64,000 bases of DNA from Adineta steineri. Lineage: Eukaryota; Rotifera; Eurotatoria; Adinetida; Adinetidae. Both the position numbers and the translations under genes were made by a program. Under the pieces are notes generated by a model that did not search any database, was not told where the DNA came from, and saw only the letters and a program-made list of their open reading frames with translations. The stretch covers positions 248,001 to 312,000 of the forward strand of contig CAJNOI010000071.1 of assembly GCA_905250115.1 (NCBI GenBank), given 5' to 3'. Shown one piece after another: positions 1 to 12,579 of the stretch. Position 1 is the first letter of the stretch. Each line of letters starts with the position of its first letter.

Positions 1-15
1 AAATTTTTCTTTTAG

Positions 16-1900
16 AATTATGCGAACCAACTTTAGCATTTTTTAATGTTCCTGGTGATAAAGTACGTTTAGGTATTAATCGTCCAATGGGATCTTTTGA
101 TTATGTTAATGTTCAATGTTCGAATAATGAATCATACCTAATATTCAATACTAGCACACCATTGAACAGTTCTATAATTACAGTCGATTGTTCATTTATA
201 CCAAATCTACCACTTATGAGTTTTATACTCGAAACTATTAAAAAAGATTTTCGTACCGCAGTTAATCATATTAGTCAAGAAGGTAATTAAATAAATTAAT
301 AATCAAGTTAAACATATTTTTTTTAATATTCTAGTTCCATTGCCTGTTCCATTTGATTTTTCTCTTGATTCACGTTTACTAACTATAAGAGCATATGCAC
401 CACCATTAATGAATTTAAATAGTACATATGAATTTCAATTGATATTTTTCGATAAAAACGATGAACATATTATATACAAAAGAGCAACAATAGTCAATCT
501 TTTACCAAATTTAGGTATATCATTCAATTATAGTCTTATACCAAATCTTGAACATAAAATTATTTTTACACATATTGTCAATGCAACAATGTATGCTGAA
601 TCAAGTTCAATAGTATCGCCAAGTATATTAATTTAACATTTACTTTTTTTCAACTAAATCATTTTTTTTTAATTTAGTATCAAATATGTTATATCCATTT
701 GCAGTAATAAACCTACATATAGAAGAAAATTATCATAATATTATTGTTAGTTGGAGTGATTCACATTCTTCATATGATCAAATCGAATATATTGTTTCAT
801 GTAATTCAAATAATAATTTGACAAGAAATGTCGGTAGAAATACAACATATGTTTGTGAAAATATAACCTTTAATGAAACGAATAGTATTTCTGTAGAAAC
901 AAGATTAGCTATACCTGGTTATATACATGATCGAATGGTTATTGCGATATTGGATGGTATCTATGAGAAATTCTAGAAATAGTTTTTACTTGTATATTTT
1001 AATTTTATTTTAGTTCCACAAGTACCTCAAATACCGATATTTGAAGTTTTTAATAGAACAGAAACAAGTATTACAGTTCGATGGCAATATAATAATGATT
1101 CATTTTTAACAAATACATTCGAATATAATATAAAATGTGGTTTAAATGCAAATCCTATTCAAATTGATATTCGATCAAATGAATATGTATGTCAATCACT
1201 TGAAGAAGGTACAATTTATGTTATCACCATGTTAGTAGGGAGTTTTTTTAATATTATTCAACGATCATCAAGTATTCAGACAAATACATGTAAATTAAAA
1301 TAAAATTTAAATAGAAAAAATCAGTTAAATCTTCTTAATTTTCTAGTACTTCCAACTTGTCAATATCAAAGTCATTTTTATTCATCTGATTTTAATGGTA
1401 CTCGTTTTGTTATTATTGAATGGAGTCCTCCAGATAAAAATTTCGATAAGATCTATGTACAATGTCCATCCACATATATTCCTTTTGAATATAATCAAGT
1501 CACATCATTTATGTACATTAAATGTATAATTTACAATGGAGTACCATTTAATGTGACATTTGCCACTGTTAAGAGCGGTTTTGAATGGGCAATATTTCAA
1601 TTTACAGATACTCCACCAAGTACGAGTTAATTTATAGTATATTTTTTTAAAAAAATTCATCTTTTAGCCGATTCATCATCAACAGCATCAACATCTTTAT
1701 CAGCAGAAACATCATCGATTACTGATTCAAATTGTTCTCAAGATATATTCTTGAAAACAGAGATCAATATGATAAAATGGCGAACAGCAGCAATAATTGC
1801 TTTTATAGTTGCTGGAGTTTTAGCTTTATCTACTATATGTCTCATTGTTTTTTCTGTTCTTTTATATTTACGAAATCGATATAATGTTCGTGATGAATAA
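16..1900 (+). CDS. Fibronectin type III repeat receptor-like protein, 5'-truncated by window
   Basis: Six exons join in frame: 16-282, 335-622, 678-956, 1014-1289, 1347-1619 and 1668-1900. Each of the four middle exons encodes about 91-96 residues that look like one fibronectin-III domain, with a leading proline-rich strand, a Trp (TSITVRW, FVIIEWSPP), an EY-I-C strand and an EGTxY-type turn. N-glycosylation sequons are frequent. The last exon holds a Ser/Thr-rich stalk, one hydrophobic helix (RTAAIIAFIVAGVLALSTIC region) and a short basic cytoplasmic tail ending YNVRDE. It is therefore a type I single-pass surface protein with an extracellular FN3 array. No cytoplasmic kinase or phosphatase domain exists. 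The 5' end lies outside the window, so the signal peptide and total repeat number are unknown. Ligand and function are not recognisable. Confidence 0.75.
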
Positions 1901-2115
1901 AATACTTATAGATGGTTTGAATAAATATGTACACTAATTCCATTATAAAAAATTGTACTTTGGAATAAAAATAAATATCAAATATTTTTACCGTTGTAAT
2001 TTCGGTTTTTTTTCGATGAATCATAGAACACGAATATCAATTTTTAATTTATGAGGAATATAAAAAACACAAAAGTGATCTATAAGTGGAAGCGATAAAA
2101 ATATAAATGTGCAGA

Positions 2116-2124
2116 TATATAAAG
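2116..2124 (+). promoter_or_regulatory. Candidate TATA box
   Basis: TATATAAAG lies 67-75 bases upstream of the ATG at 2191. This spacing leaves room for a short 5' leader. In DNA this AT-rich the match could be chance. Confidence 0.3.
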
Positions 2125-2190
2125 TTATCACTATAATCATTAAAAAAATACGTTTTTTGTAAAACGAGTATATCAAATCAGGAAAAAACA

Positions 2191-2875
2191 ATGCAAGGTC
2201 GTATCCTTCTCGTTTTTTTATTATCTACAACTTTTACGGAAGGCTTCTTGTTTAGTTGTAAGTTTATTCTGGAATATTATAAATTTTGTTAAAATCTTTT
2301 TTCTTCTAGCATCACCAAAATGCCAAATAAAAAAATATAAATCGAATACGTACATAACAGGCGATCCTTTATTAATTCATGAAGATTTTCATGAACGTGT
2401 TAAACCGTTAGAAAATCTTGCAAAAACTTGTCAAGTACGTTTATATATTAGAGGATCTTATTATCAATTACCAAATCCAGCCGATCAAGTTTTAGCTTCT
2501 GATGCTGATCTAGTCATTGGTCATGGTTTTCAATTTGAAATTCGAGATGAAAATAACGCAATTTTATGTAATAAAATGTGTCTTTCGAAAAGTAATTATA
2601 TACATATCCCTTTTTTTAATTAAATTCATTTTCTTTTAGATCCAACTGATATTCCGGCAGTAAACTGTTTCTTGCAAGGTGTAATTAATCATGGTTTAAC
2701 ATGGTCAAAATATAATACAGATACTATTAGTGATGGAACATATGCAGCAAATACAGTTGGATATCATACATTAAAAACAGATGTTCAAACTAGATGTAAA
2801 GATGAAAAATTAAAACGACAACTCTTACGAGCACTTCGAAAGATGTATATTGAAGAAAATGAAGAGAAGAAATAA
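2191..2875 (+). CDS. Small secreted protein, possible degenerate M15-peptidase-like fold
   Basis: Three exons join in frame: 2191-2257, 2310-2591 and 2640-2875. The product is about 194 residues. It starts with a signal peptide (MQGRILLVFLLSTTF then a small-residue region), so it is probably secreted. The mature part has several cysteines and a segment, SDADLVIGHGFQFEI followed by LCNKMCL and VNCFLQGVINHGLTW. That order resembles invertebrate D-Ala-D-Ala-carboxypeptidase-like (M15) proteins, which usually read SxHLxGHAxD, LCN-CL and V-CF--G-RW. Here the metal-binding His and Asp positions of the motif appear replaced, so if homologous it is probably not an active peptidase. The family assignment is from memory of motifs and is tentative. 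AATAAA follows the stop at about 2889. Confidence 0.6.
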
Positions 2876-3898
2876 ATTCTATTTCAATAAAGACTCGATT
2901 TAAATGCTACTTTTTTTTGATTATACAAATTATATTTTAAGATATTAACATCTTAACGTATCTATGAGAATTTTTTTAATCAGTTCTATCATAAATAAAT
3001 CTTTTGTCATTTTTATTACTGATTTCGATTGGATTAGTATAGAGATTTATTTCACATGCTCACAAAGATAGTTAATCAACGTTGAAATATGGAAAAATAA
3101 AATTTAAAACTCTATTTCATTAACTACAGATGATATTTTAATTAAGTAAATGCTATACACTCGATATTCTTCTCTTTTTTTTATTAATGAAACTGAGACA
3201 TATCAATATTTAACTTCTGTGGTCTCTATCAACTCTTACTCATATATGAACAGCTGTCGAGAAGGAAAACACTTTAATTATGTGGTAATAGGGTAAATCA
3301 TTTAAAATCATTCATTAATATTTAAGAGCAATATGTACGTATTAGACATCAAAACATTCTCAAAAACAATCCAACTAATTAGTTTGTTGTATTATCAAAC
3401 AACAATAAAGATCTTTTTCATACTGTATAGTCTCAAACAGTGGTCTATCCAGCAGGTCGGCGCCGCCCATCAGAAAAACGAAATCTAGATAAAACACTGT
3501 ACTCAAAATTAATCTATCATTTTATTCTCTAAAGTCTATTCAATGAACTAGATACTTATCAATTCGATTAAGAAAATAATCAATCTTCAAATTTCTCTAG
3601 CACATATATATGTATGTATATATTTCAATGGCAAAACAGCAAGCAATATCTTAGCATATACTATTACAAATTGTTCATATTGTCTTAAGCGAAAGCAAGA
3701 AAGAACAATAATCATATAAATACAAGATGTAATAGATAGAGTATCACAAAGCAATGAAAAAAGTTTTCACAACAAATAAAGATAATAAAAAGATTTCAAA
3801 GATCAACAAATGTATCACATATTAATTACATAAAATCACTTTTGGTTTTTTTTTTCACAGAATTTTTTTCTTCTAAATCATTATTAGATTGCTTCATA
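2876..3898. other. Gene-free spacer
   Basis: AT-rich DNA between the secreted-protein gene and the 3' end of the first SPT gene. I see no coding segment or clear repeat in it. Confidence 0.6.
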
Positions 3899-5918
3899 TT
3901 AGAATTCTGTTTCATGAAATGATTTTTTTGGATTTAATTTTGATTGACGCATATTAAGTAAATCTCCTACTTCTTCAGCATATTTAAGTACTTCATCAAG
4001 CATTTCTTTTGTATGTGATGCTGAAAGACAAAAACGTACACGACCAAGTACTAATGGTGTTGCTGGAAAACCAACTGTAACAACTGCAACACCACGTTTT
4101 AACATTTCACGATTAAATGCGCTGATAAACAAAAATAAATTTTCTCCTTTTACATAAAAAAAAGATTTTTTCCTAACTTACGCGATTTTCGATGGACTAT
4201 ATAATAAAGCTGGTACAACAGGTGAATGTGGATGACCGTAGACAATAAAACCCATTTTAGAAAGACGTTGTCGAAAATAACTTGTATTCCATGCTAATTG
4301 ATTTATTCGTTTACGACCTATATTAAATGTGAGTATTCTATTTAAAATTTATTTTTATATCTAAACCTTCATGTTCTTCATTTTCATCAATTAATAAATT
4401 TAATACAGAAACAATTTGTTCAATAACTGGTGGACTCATTGATGTTGCATATGCAGCTGCATGAGATGATACACGAATATGATCAATTAATTCCTTTTTG
4501 ATAAAAAAAAACGTAAATTTTCCAGGGAAAAATCTTATCTTATCATACTTTCTTTCCGGCAATATAACCACCAGCAGCAGCAAAACTTTTTGTGAATGTT
4601 CCCATAAGTATATCAACATCATTAACATCACATTTCCAATAATCAACAACACCACGACCATGCGAACCCATTGCACCAATTGAATGTGCTTCATCCAAAT
4701 ATAGATATGCTTTATATTTCTTTTTAAGTTCAATTAATTCCGGTAATTTACATAGTGAACCTTCCATACTAGAATTTCGAATAATTAAATATGATCATTT
4801 ATATTTTCATATCATACCTATATACTCCTTCGACAATAACTAAAATTTTTCTCCATGGTCGATGTGTTCGTGATTGACCGGATACAATTGCTTCTCGTAA
4901 TAATCGTTCCAAATGTTCCATATCTAAATTTAATAAATAAAAATATCAAAACAACAAAATTATTTAGATAATAATTCAACCATTGTGTCGATAAACTTTA
5001 ATGGTAGCACAAGATAGACGAGAACCAAGCACAAGTGATGTATGATTAAGTTCATCACTCAATATCAGACAGCCCTTTAAAAAACAAGATTATATATATT
5101 TTTGTTGTATTCTATAAAAATAACCTTTCCAACAATGGATGGTATATTAAGTGCATTTGTTGCAAATCCCATACCAAATGCAACTGCATCTTCAGTACCA
5201 AGAAATCTCGCAAGTAATGATTCAAGTTTACGATGTTGTATTAAAGTTCCTAGAAAATAAATTAAATTTGAAAAAAAAAACAAAAATTCAATATACATAC
5301 CAAATTCTTGTGTAGTACTTGCTGTTGCAACACCATTCGTTTTTATCGAATTTATAACATTATTTGCTATCTGACCATTATTATTTGCAAAACCAAGATA
5401 ATTATATGAGCCAAGATTAATCTTTGTAATTTTATCACCAGTAAATCTAAATATGAAACTTAACAAGAAAGAAAAAAAAGTAAAAATCTTACTTAAATGA
5501 CCAATTATAATCATCAGTAACACGTTCAAGAAGATCAAGTTTACCACCAGGTACACTACCAATTGGTCGATTGAAACAATCAGCAATACGTTGATAAACA
5601 TTACGTGTATAGAAACTTTCATAACTTTGATACAATGGAACAAAACCCTAGGATAATATATAAATATAAATAAATAAAATCAATGAATTATTAATTTTAT
5701 TTTACTGGTGGATTATTTTCCGCTGAACCTTTTCGATTTTCAATTCGTGTTTTTCGAAGAAAATCACGAAACCAACCAAATATATTTAAAATAATATAGT
5801 TGACATAAGTCCAAAATGCTTCAGAGAATGGTGTTGCTTCATAAACTTCTTCTAATGATGGATGTTCAGCTACTGGTGTTGTATAATTATCATTCGAAGA
5901 TAACTTATTCTTAGTCAT
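3899..5918 (-). CDS. SPTLC2: Serine palmitoyltransferase subunit 2, copy 1
   Basis: PLP-dependent alpha-oxoamine synthase subunit that condenses L-serine with palmitoyl-CoA to 3-ketosphinganine, the first step of sphingolipid synthesis in the ER membrane. Ten exons read from 5918 down to 3899 (5706-5918, 5493-5647, 5301-5446, 5125-5249, 4981-5074, 4818-4923, 4549-4768, 4367-4493, 4182-4317, 3899-4121) and total 1545 nt, 514 residues, close to family length. Visible hallmarks are an N-terminal hydrophobic helix ([16 protein letters not shown]), [42 protein letters not shown], and the PLP lysine in GTFTKSF. The residue after TKSF is Ala ([10 protein letters not shown]) where the family usually has Gly. 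The ATG at 5918 opens the longest reading frame and matches the start region of the second copy. It is divergent from copy 2. Confidence 0.93.
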
Positions 5919-8455
5919 ACTTTTGATCTAAAAGAACAAAATAGTATCAGCGATTATAAAGTAAGTTATAAATAAGAAAAAAATAAGAAAAGAACGTGCA
6001 CATTTCTTCTCTATTACGCCTTTACATTATCTTTTACAGACTTGTACTTTTTTTTCTTTCTGTTATTTGAAGTACGATAACAGTTTATCTGACTGATATG
6101 ATAACAAAAAAAAAACTATTCGAAGTAAAATACTATCCAAGATTTTCTGTAAATTGTAGAAAGAAGAAAAAAATATTGATTGATATGTTTAATATCATTA
6201 AAATATTTTCACCTATTAATTTAATTATATAAATATAAAGTCATATAACACATTAATTTTCCATGACATAAATATAGCACTATTAAAATTTTTACAAAAG
6301 CCAACCAACAGTTTCATTATAGAATCCAGTTACTGGTATGTGTCGACATCTCAAAGTCAATACTAATGAGTAATTTATCTAAGTCATTCTTAGATATTTG
6401 TTTTAGTATCAAAATTAATCACATGTGTCAGGGTCTGACTAAAATTGTTACATCAGGATACGATATCTAATATCATTCATTAGAGTATGATTATAAAAAT
6501 ATTACAAAAATGACGTTCTCCATGATTTTAATATTGAATATCATTGACAAGTATAATATTACGAAAATACATCTGACTATAGAAAAGTGTAGAAATCGTG
6601 TAATGATAAAAATGGACATACCTAGTGTTCTGATGATTTAAAGTTGAATTGACAATGTGATTGTGAATTATTACAATGATTGGAAGAAAATATTATTTAC
6701 TAATGATAAGTATATTCTTTCGTACAGAATATGTCGAAAAAAAAAATATGCAAATCCATAATAAATATTTTTCTAAGATATTAGGACAGTAATCAAATAA
6801 AGAAAATTTTCTACACGTCGAAAGCAATAAACCTATTTAGGTATGCATATATATATAAAATCTATTACAATTTGTTCATTCATTTTGAGAAAGATGTGTA
6901 ATTAATCGCGAATTTTTTATATCAATTAAACGCACAAATATGGAAAATTGTATTATTTTCTACTGTCTTAATATAAGACCATCACAATTCTTAACAAATT
7001 GAGAATTAGTAATTATGAATAAATTTGACAGAAACCATATTACAGCTTTTGTTATTACGAACTTTATTTTTACGATACTAAAAGTATGTACGTATATTCT
7101 GACTCATCGTAAATCATTCTTTTTCTAAACACATTTATTCAAATTTCACACGTTTTCAGATCTTGAATTTTTATTGACTTTATATCTTAATATCATGAAT
7201 AATATACAGAGTAATTCAATCATATGAATATTACTTAGATTATATTAAGATATATTTTTTTATTTGGAAGAAAAAGGAGAGGCGGAATTTGCGGAGGTGA
7301 TACATAAAAGATCGTAGTTTAATATTAACATGCGCAATCTTTTCGTTTTGTCATTATACATGCATGAAACTTAAGACAATAAATCGTTCTTCTATCAACA
7401 CAATTTAATATTTGTTATCCTTTGTTCATTTATTTATGAAGTGTTTAAGAAAAAAAAAAGAAAATAATCATAAGTTCGATCACCAATCAAGTTTTTCAAT
7501 CTAGAATATTCTCTTTTAATTTTACGAAATATAGAATTGCTATTTTTATCTTCTCGATCATTTTTTCAGAGTACAAAAATGATGACGTCAAGTTATTTTG
7601 TTAATCAATATTTTTTCTGGAGGTAGTTGAATATAGACTTATTTCATTTCAATACGCCTCTCATATTCAATGTTATACTTAAATTCACTACCAATTTTTC
7701 TTGTTAATCAAATGAGATACAGTAGTCCATTATATATTATGAGCATATAGGATGAAAAGAGAAGTAAACGGATCATAAATAAAACAATTGATCTTTCTTT
7801 TCTTTCTTTTTTTCCTTTCTTTCTTCTTTCTTTTATTCTTCCCAATTTTGTATCCGATTTTTGTGTCCACTAGTAACCGATAGTTGTATGTATCGATGTT
7901 ATACACATGTATATATTATTTTACGGTCACGTTTCGATAAGCTTTCGTTATTTTTTTGTTCTTCTCTAATATCCATTTTGAGTAGAAAACGAATACGAGT
8001 AAGGTTTTAAATTAAACTGAATTGTTCTTTTTTTCATTATTTTAATCTTCTTATAAATATAGAATTCGAATGACAAATGTATAACTACTCACACGTAAAG
8101 AAAAAAAGAAAGTAACGCGAATAAAAGATGATGGCTCCCCTAACATAAGAGTTACTAATGTCATTTGCGTTGCTACTCTTAAAATGTTTGTTAATGTTCT
8201 TCAACAATCGAGAAAAGTTTTCTTTTTCTTATTCTTCTTCTTCTTCTCGATCGGTGCAAATTCTGAAAATAGTATGCCCTGTTGCGACTGTGTAATATTC
8301 ATAATGTAAATAAATGTTGTTATTGTAACTAGTGAGGTAAGTTGCGATAGTAACGAAATAATTCTTTTAAAAGTATGACGGTGTATTTTTATATAAAAGA
8401 AATACAATTTTTTCCATCCCCTCATCATTTTTTAGTGTATCAAAATTTATTTCAG
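5919..8455. other. Shared upstream region between divergent SPT genes
   Basis: About 2.5 kb of AT-rich DNA separating the starts of the two SPT genes. It must hold both promoters. I find no coding segment or obvious inverted repeat. A pyrimidine-rich TTTC repeat tract sits near 7795-7845. Confidence 0.5.
8453..8455 (+). promoter_or_regulatory. 3' splice acceptor abutting the SPT copy 2 start codon
   Basis: The sequence TTTATTTCAG ends directly before the ATG at 8456, as a normal intron acceptor would. No in-frame upstream coding exon is visible. It could be a spliced-leader trans-splice site or the end of a 5'UTR intron. Confidence 0.45.
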
Positions 8456-10603
8456 ATGACAGCAGCAAAAAAATCGAAAAAAACTGATATGAAAAATAAA
8501 TCATCAGTAATAACTAATACAGTGATTATTAAATTTTATTAAAACAAGAAAACAATTTCTTTTTTGTTCTAGAAATTATCTGTATCAGATCAATTTCATG
8601 AAGAATTTGAAGAAACACCAACATGGACTGCTGTTATTACTGTCCTTGGGTATGCAATACTTAGTTTACTTGGATGGTTACGTGATTTTCTTCGAAATAT
8701 TGGTATAGAAAATAAAAAAACTTCTCAAGATCCAAATCCTAAAGTATTTTATTTATTTTTTTCTTAACCAAAAGAAAACATTTCTTGTTTTAAATAGAAT
8801 TTTGTTCCACTTTATCAAAGTTATGAATGTTTTTATACGCGAAATTTATATACACGTATACGTGATGTATTTAATCAACCGATTGCAAGTGTTGCTGGAG
8901 CTACAGTTGACGTTATGGAACGTATTTCCGATGATTTTAATTGGACATTTAAGTAAGCAACAAAAATTTTTTTCTATAAAAAATTATTAATTTTATTTCT
9001 TCTAATCTAGATTTACTGGAAAAAAATTACCATCAATTAATTTAGGTTCATATAATTATTTGGGTTTTGCTGAAAATTCAGGTCCATGTTCTGAACAAGC
9101 AATAAAATCAATTGAAAAATATGGTCTTACAACATGTAGTACACGTCATGAATTAGGTACACAAAAATATATGATCGAACTAGAAGATTTAATGGCGAAA
9201 TATTTAAATGTCGAAGATTGTATTGCATTTGGTATGGGTTTTGCTACTAATGCTTTAAATATTCCTGCCCTTGCTGGAAAGGTAAATCTTTTACTTTGTT
9301 ATGTAAATAAAAATTGAATTATTTTTTTCTAATAGGGTGATTTAATACTTAGCGATAGACTTAATCATACTTCACTTATACTTGGTGCTCGATTATCTGG
9401 AGCAGTTATTCGTACATTTAATCATAATGGTAAATTATTTTATAGTTAAGAAACTATTATTGATCCTTTTCTTTTATGATAGATATCAAAGATTTGGAAT
9501 TTCAATTACGTAATGCTATTATTCATGGACAACCGCGTACATGTCGACCATGGAAAAAAATTTTAATCATTGTTGAAGGTGTCTATAGGTAGATAAAATA
9601 TTTTATTTTTATTTTACGTATAATATAATTATTTTATTTTTTAGTATGGAAGGTTCATTATGTAAATTACCTGAAATAATTGAAATAAAGAAAAAATATA
9701 AAGCTTATTTATATGTGGATGAAGCACATTCGATTGGTGCTATTGGTTCACGAGGTCGTGGTGTTGTTGATTATTGGAATGTTGATCCTGATGATATTGA
9801 TATTCATATGGGAACATTTACTAAAAGTTTTGGATCAGCTGGTGGATATATTGCAGGAAAAAAAGTAAGAATTTTTTTGTATTCATAAAATATGGTGTTA
9901 AATTAGAATATTTTTAGTCTTTAATTGATCATATTCGGATATATACACATTCAGGATGTTATTCTCTGAGTATGTCAGCACCTGTTGTATATCAAATAAT
10001 ATCTGCATTGAGTATAATTATGGGACTTGATGGTACAAACGATGGTAAGACATTAGGTTTTCTGATCGATCGATCTATTGTTTTTTTTGTTTAGGCCAAA
10101 AACGTATTCAACAATTAGCTTGTAATGTACGTTATTTTCGTCGACAACTTGTTGATATGGGTTTCATTGTATATGGAAATGATAATTCACCTGTTGTGCC
10201 TGTTATGATTTTCATGCCTGCTAAAATAGCGTAAGATTTAATTCTATACCAAACACAAAATATGAATTAATTAATAATTATTTATTTTTTAGAGCTGTTA
10301 ATCGTGAAATGTTAAAACGTGGTTGTGCCGTTGTTACTGTTGGATTTCCAGCTACTTTACTTACTGAATCACGTGTTCGATTTTGTATATCAGCTGGTCA
10401 TACCAAAGAAATGCTTGATCATGTAAATATATAATCTAAAATTTTTATCGATTTATATAATATGAAAAATTTTCTTTTAGGCTTTGAAAGCTATGGATGA
10501 AGTTGGACATCTTGTATCACTTCGTTATTCGAACCGAAATCATTCACGTCGTTGGAATGAACTTAATCGAGCTAATTATGACAACGAATATATCTCATGC
10601 TAG
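8456..10603 (+). CDS. SPTLC2: Serine palmitoyltransferase subunit 2, copy 2
   Basis: Same enzyme family as the minus-strand copy. Eleven exons join in frame: 8456-8506, 8573-8743, 8798-8952, 9011-9281, 9336-9429, 9483-9588, 9645-9864, 9918-10044, 10095-10230, 10293-10422 and 10481-10603. They total 1584 nt, 527 residues. Motifs include an N-terminal helix ([16 protein letters not shown]), [70 protein letters not shown] and the PLP lysine in [13 protein letters not shown], which keeps the usual Gly. All parts needed for activity look intact. Six exons have exactly the same length as in copy 1, but the protein has diverged widely. Its 3' end faces the GPCR gene about 220 bp away. Confidence 0.93.
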
Positions 10604-10824
10604 ATTTCTTGTATATTATAACCAGCTGATAACTAATGATTTTGTTTTCTTTTGTGAACAAATGATTTCAGCAAATAATCTCTTTTCTTTTGTATTTTTT
10701 ATGACAAACTGATATACCTGTGATAAACCAGCCGCTGCTAAAATTTATAATATTAAATTTTCTCTTGTGGTTCTTAGTTTTTTTGTATTTCTAATAAAAT
10801 TAACAAAAAAGAAAATAAATTAGT

Positions 10825-12282
10825 TCATAGTAGAAGTAATTCAACTTGACAGCTAACATCAACATTTGTTTGTTTATCTGTATCATGATAATATGTATCA
10901 TCATCATCTTCTTCATCATCATCATTATCAAATGGTTTTTTATGAAGATTTCTATTTGATATTGCAGTTGTTGATACAGCTTTCGTTAATGGATTTGATG
11001 TTCGAAGTTTAAATACTTCTTTTTGTTTACAACAATTGAAACATGTTGGAATTATATCGATAAGATCAAAACAAAAATTACGATTTAATAAAGCGTATAA
11101 ATACGGATTTAAACATGAATTAAAATAAGCTAAGGCATGTGCAAATGCACGTATTGTATAAATAAATTTTGGATAGGATTGAGCAAGATTATAAAGTATT
11201 ATTGAATTAGCACATTTCATTAATTCAAGTGTATGAATAGGTAGCCAGCACATAGCAAATACTAACGTTACAACTATAACCTAAAATAGACAAAGTCTTA
11301 TGAAATATAAATTCATAAGTGCAGAAATAGTTTACCATTCTTGTTACTCTTCGTTGTTTTTTTTTCAAAAACTTTGGAATATTTCTCTAAAAAAATAAAT
11401 AGAAAAATCTCTTCGAGATTTGGTTGTATTTCTTCTTACAGAATTCATTTGATTAACAATAGTTTGATTTGATTGCATAACATGCATCGCTAATTTCGTG
11501 TAACACACAATAATAATAAGAAGTGGAATAGCATAATAAGAACAAAATACCAAGAAACAAACAAGAAAATTTTTTTGATCATTCACACCACATGTTTTCA
11601 AATTCGAGGACATTACATGTGAAGTTATATGATAAGGAACAATCAAACCAAGTGAACCTATAGCATAATTTTGTTATTCATTAAAATTATTTGTCATTAA
11701 CTTACTAGCCCATATAATCAAACATACACTAAAAGCAGTATTCGATGTACGCCATTGAAGTTTAGAACTTGGTAAAACAATATATAAATATCGATCAATA
11801 CTCATTGCAGCTAGTGTGTGACACGTAGCTAATAAAAATACCTAAAAATAATAATAGAATAAAATTTTTGTTTTATTTTCATTTTGAAACTTACATATGC
11901 AAGATACATATAAATTCTACAGATAATATTACCAAATGGATAACTATCTACTAAACCTAAATAGGTAGTATATGGAATTGAAAGTATTAAAAATAATAAA
12001 TCAGCAAATGCTAAATTCATAACATAACAATTAGTAACATTACGATATTTTCTTTTTCGAATAGCTACAAAAATAACTGCTGAATTACCTAAAATAATAT
12101 ATATATATATAAGATTAATGTATAAATTCTCTTTTTGTTTACATACCAAGAAAACCCAAAATAAATATTAGACAATAAAATACAATTAAAAGATGACCAG
12201 CAAATAATACAAAAGTATCTGGATGTAAAGATGATTTATTAAAAATAGTTTCATTTGTAGGAAATAGTTTAATAGTATTCAT
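10825..12282 (-). CDS. Rhodopsin-family neuropeptide GPCR, galanin/allatostatin-A receptor-like
   Basis: Six exons (12147-12282, 11895-12088, 11706-11841, 11440-11657, 11336-11386, 10825-11280) give 1191 nt and 396 residues. Seven hydrophobic segments are present. Class A hallmarks are GNSAVIFVA in TM1, NLAFADLLFLI in TM2, a TM3 Cys, the DRY motif (MSIDRYLYIV), CWLPIH in TM6 and NPYLYALLN in TM7. The TM6-TM7 wording (CWLPIH, AHALAYFNSCLNPYLYALL) is typical of the galanin, allatostatin-A and kisspeptin receptor group. The short N-terminus has NET and NKS sequons. The C-terminal tail has a Cys cluster (TCFNCCKQ) suited to palmitoylation and an acidic run. The peptide ligand cannot be assigned from sequence alone. 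Confidence 0.88.
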
Positions 12283-12579
12283 TTCTATTATTTTAATTTT
12301 GTAGAATAAATATAAGTTTAAATGTCTAAAAAATATTTAAATATATTTTAACTGAATAACAAACTAACTGAATGATATTATAAAAAAAACTAAATATATT
12401 CTTAATCTACTAAGTTAAATGGAATTTTAACTGTAACGTTTAAAAATATTCTCTTTGCCTACGCATTATGATGTGTTCTATTCAACCATGATGCAAAAAG
12501 AAAGAAAACATGATAAAATGTTTTCTTTTGAACTATAAATATTCTATGTTTACCCGTCGAAGTCATACGCTATGAATCA
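12283..12579. other. GPCR upstream region
   Basis: AT-rich DNA upstream of the GPCR start, ending at a long-inverted-repeat element. No coding signal is seen. Confidence 0.4.
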
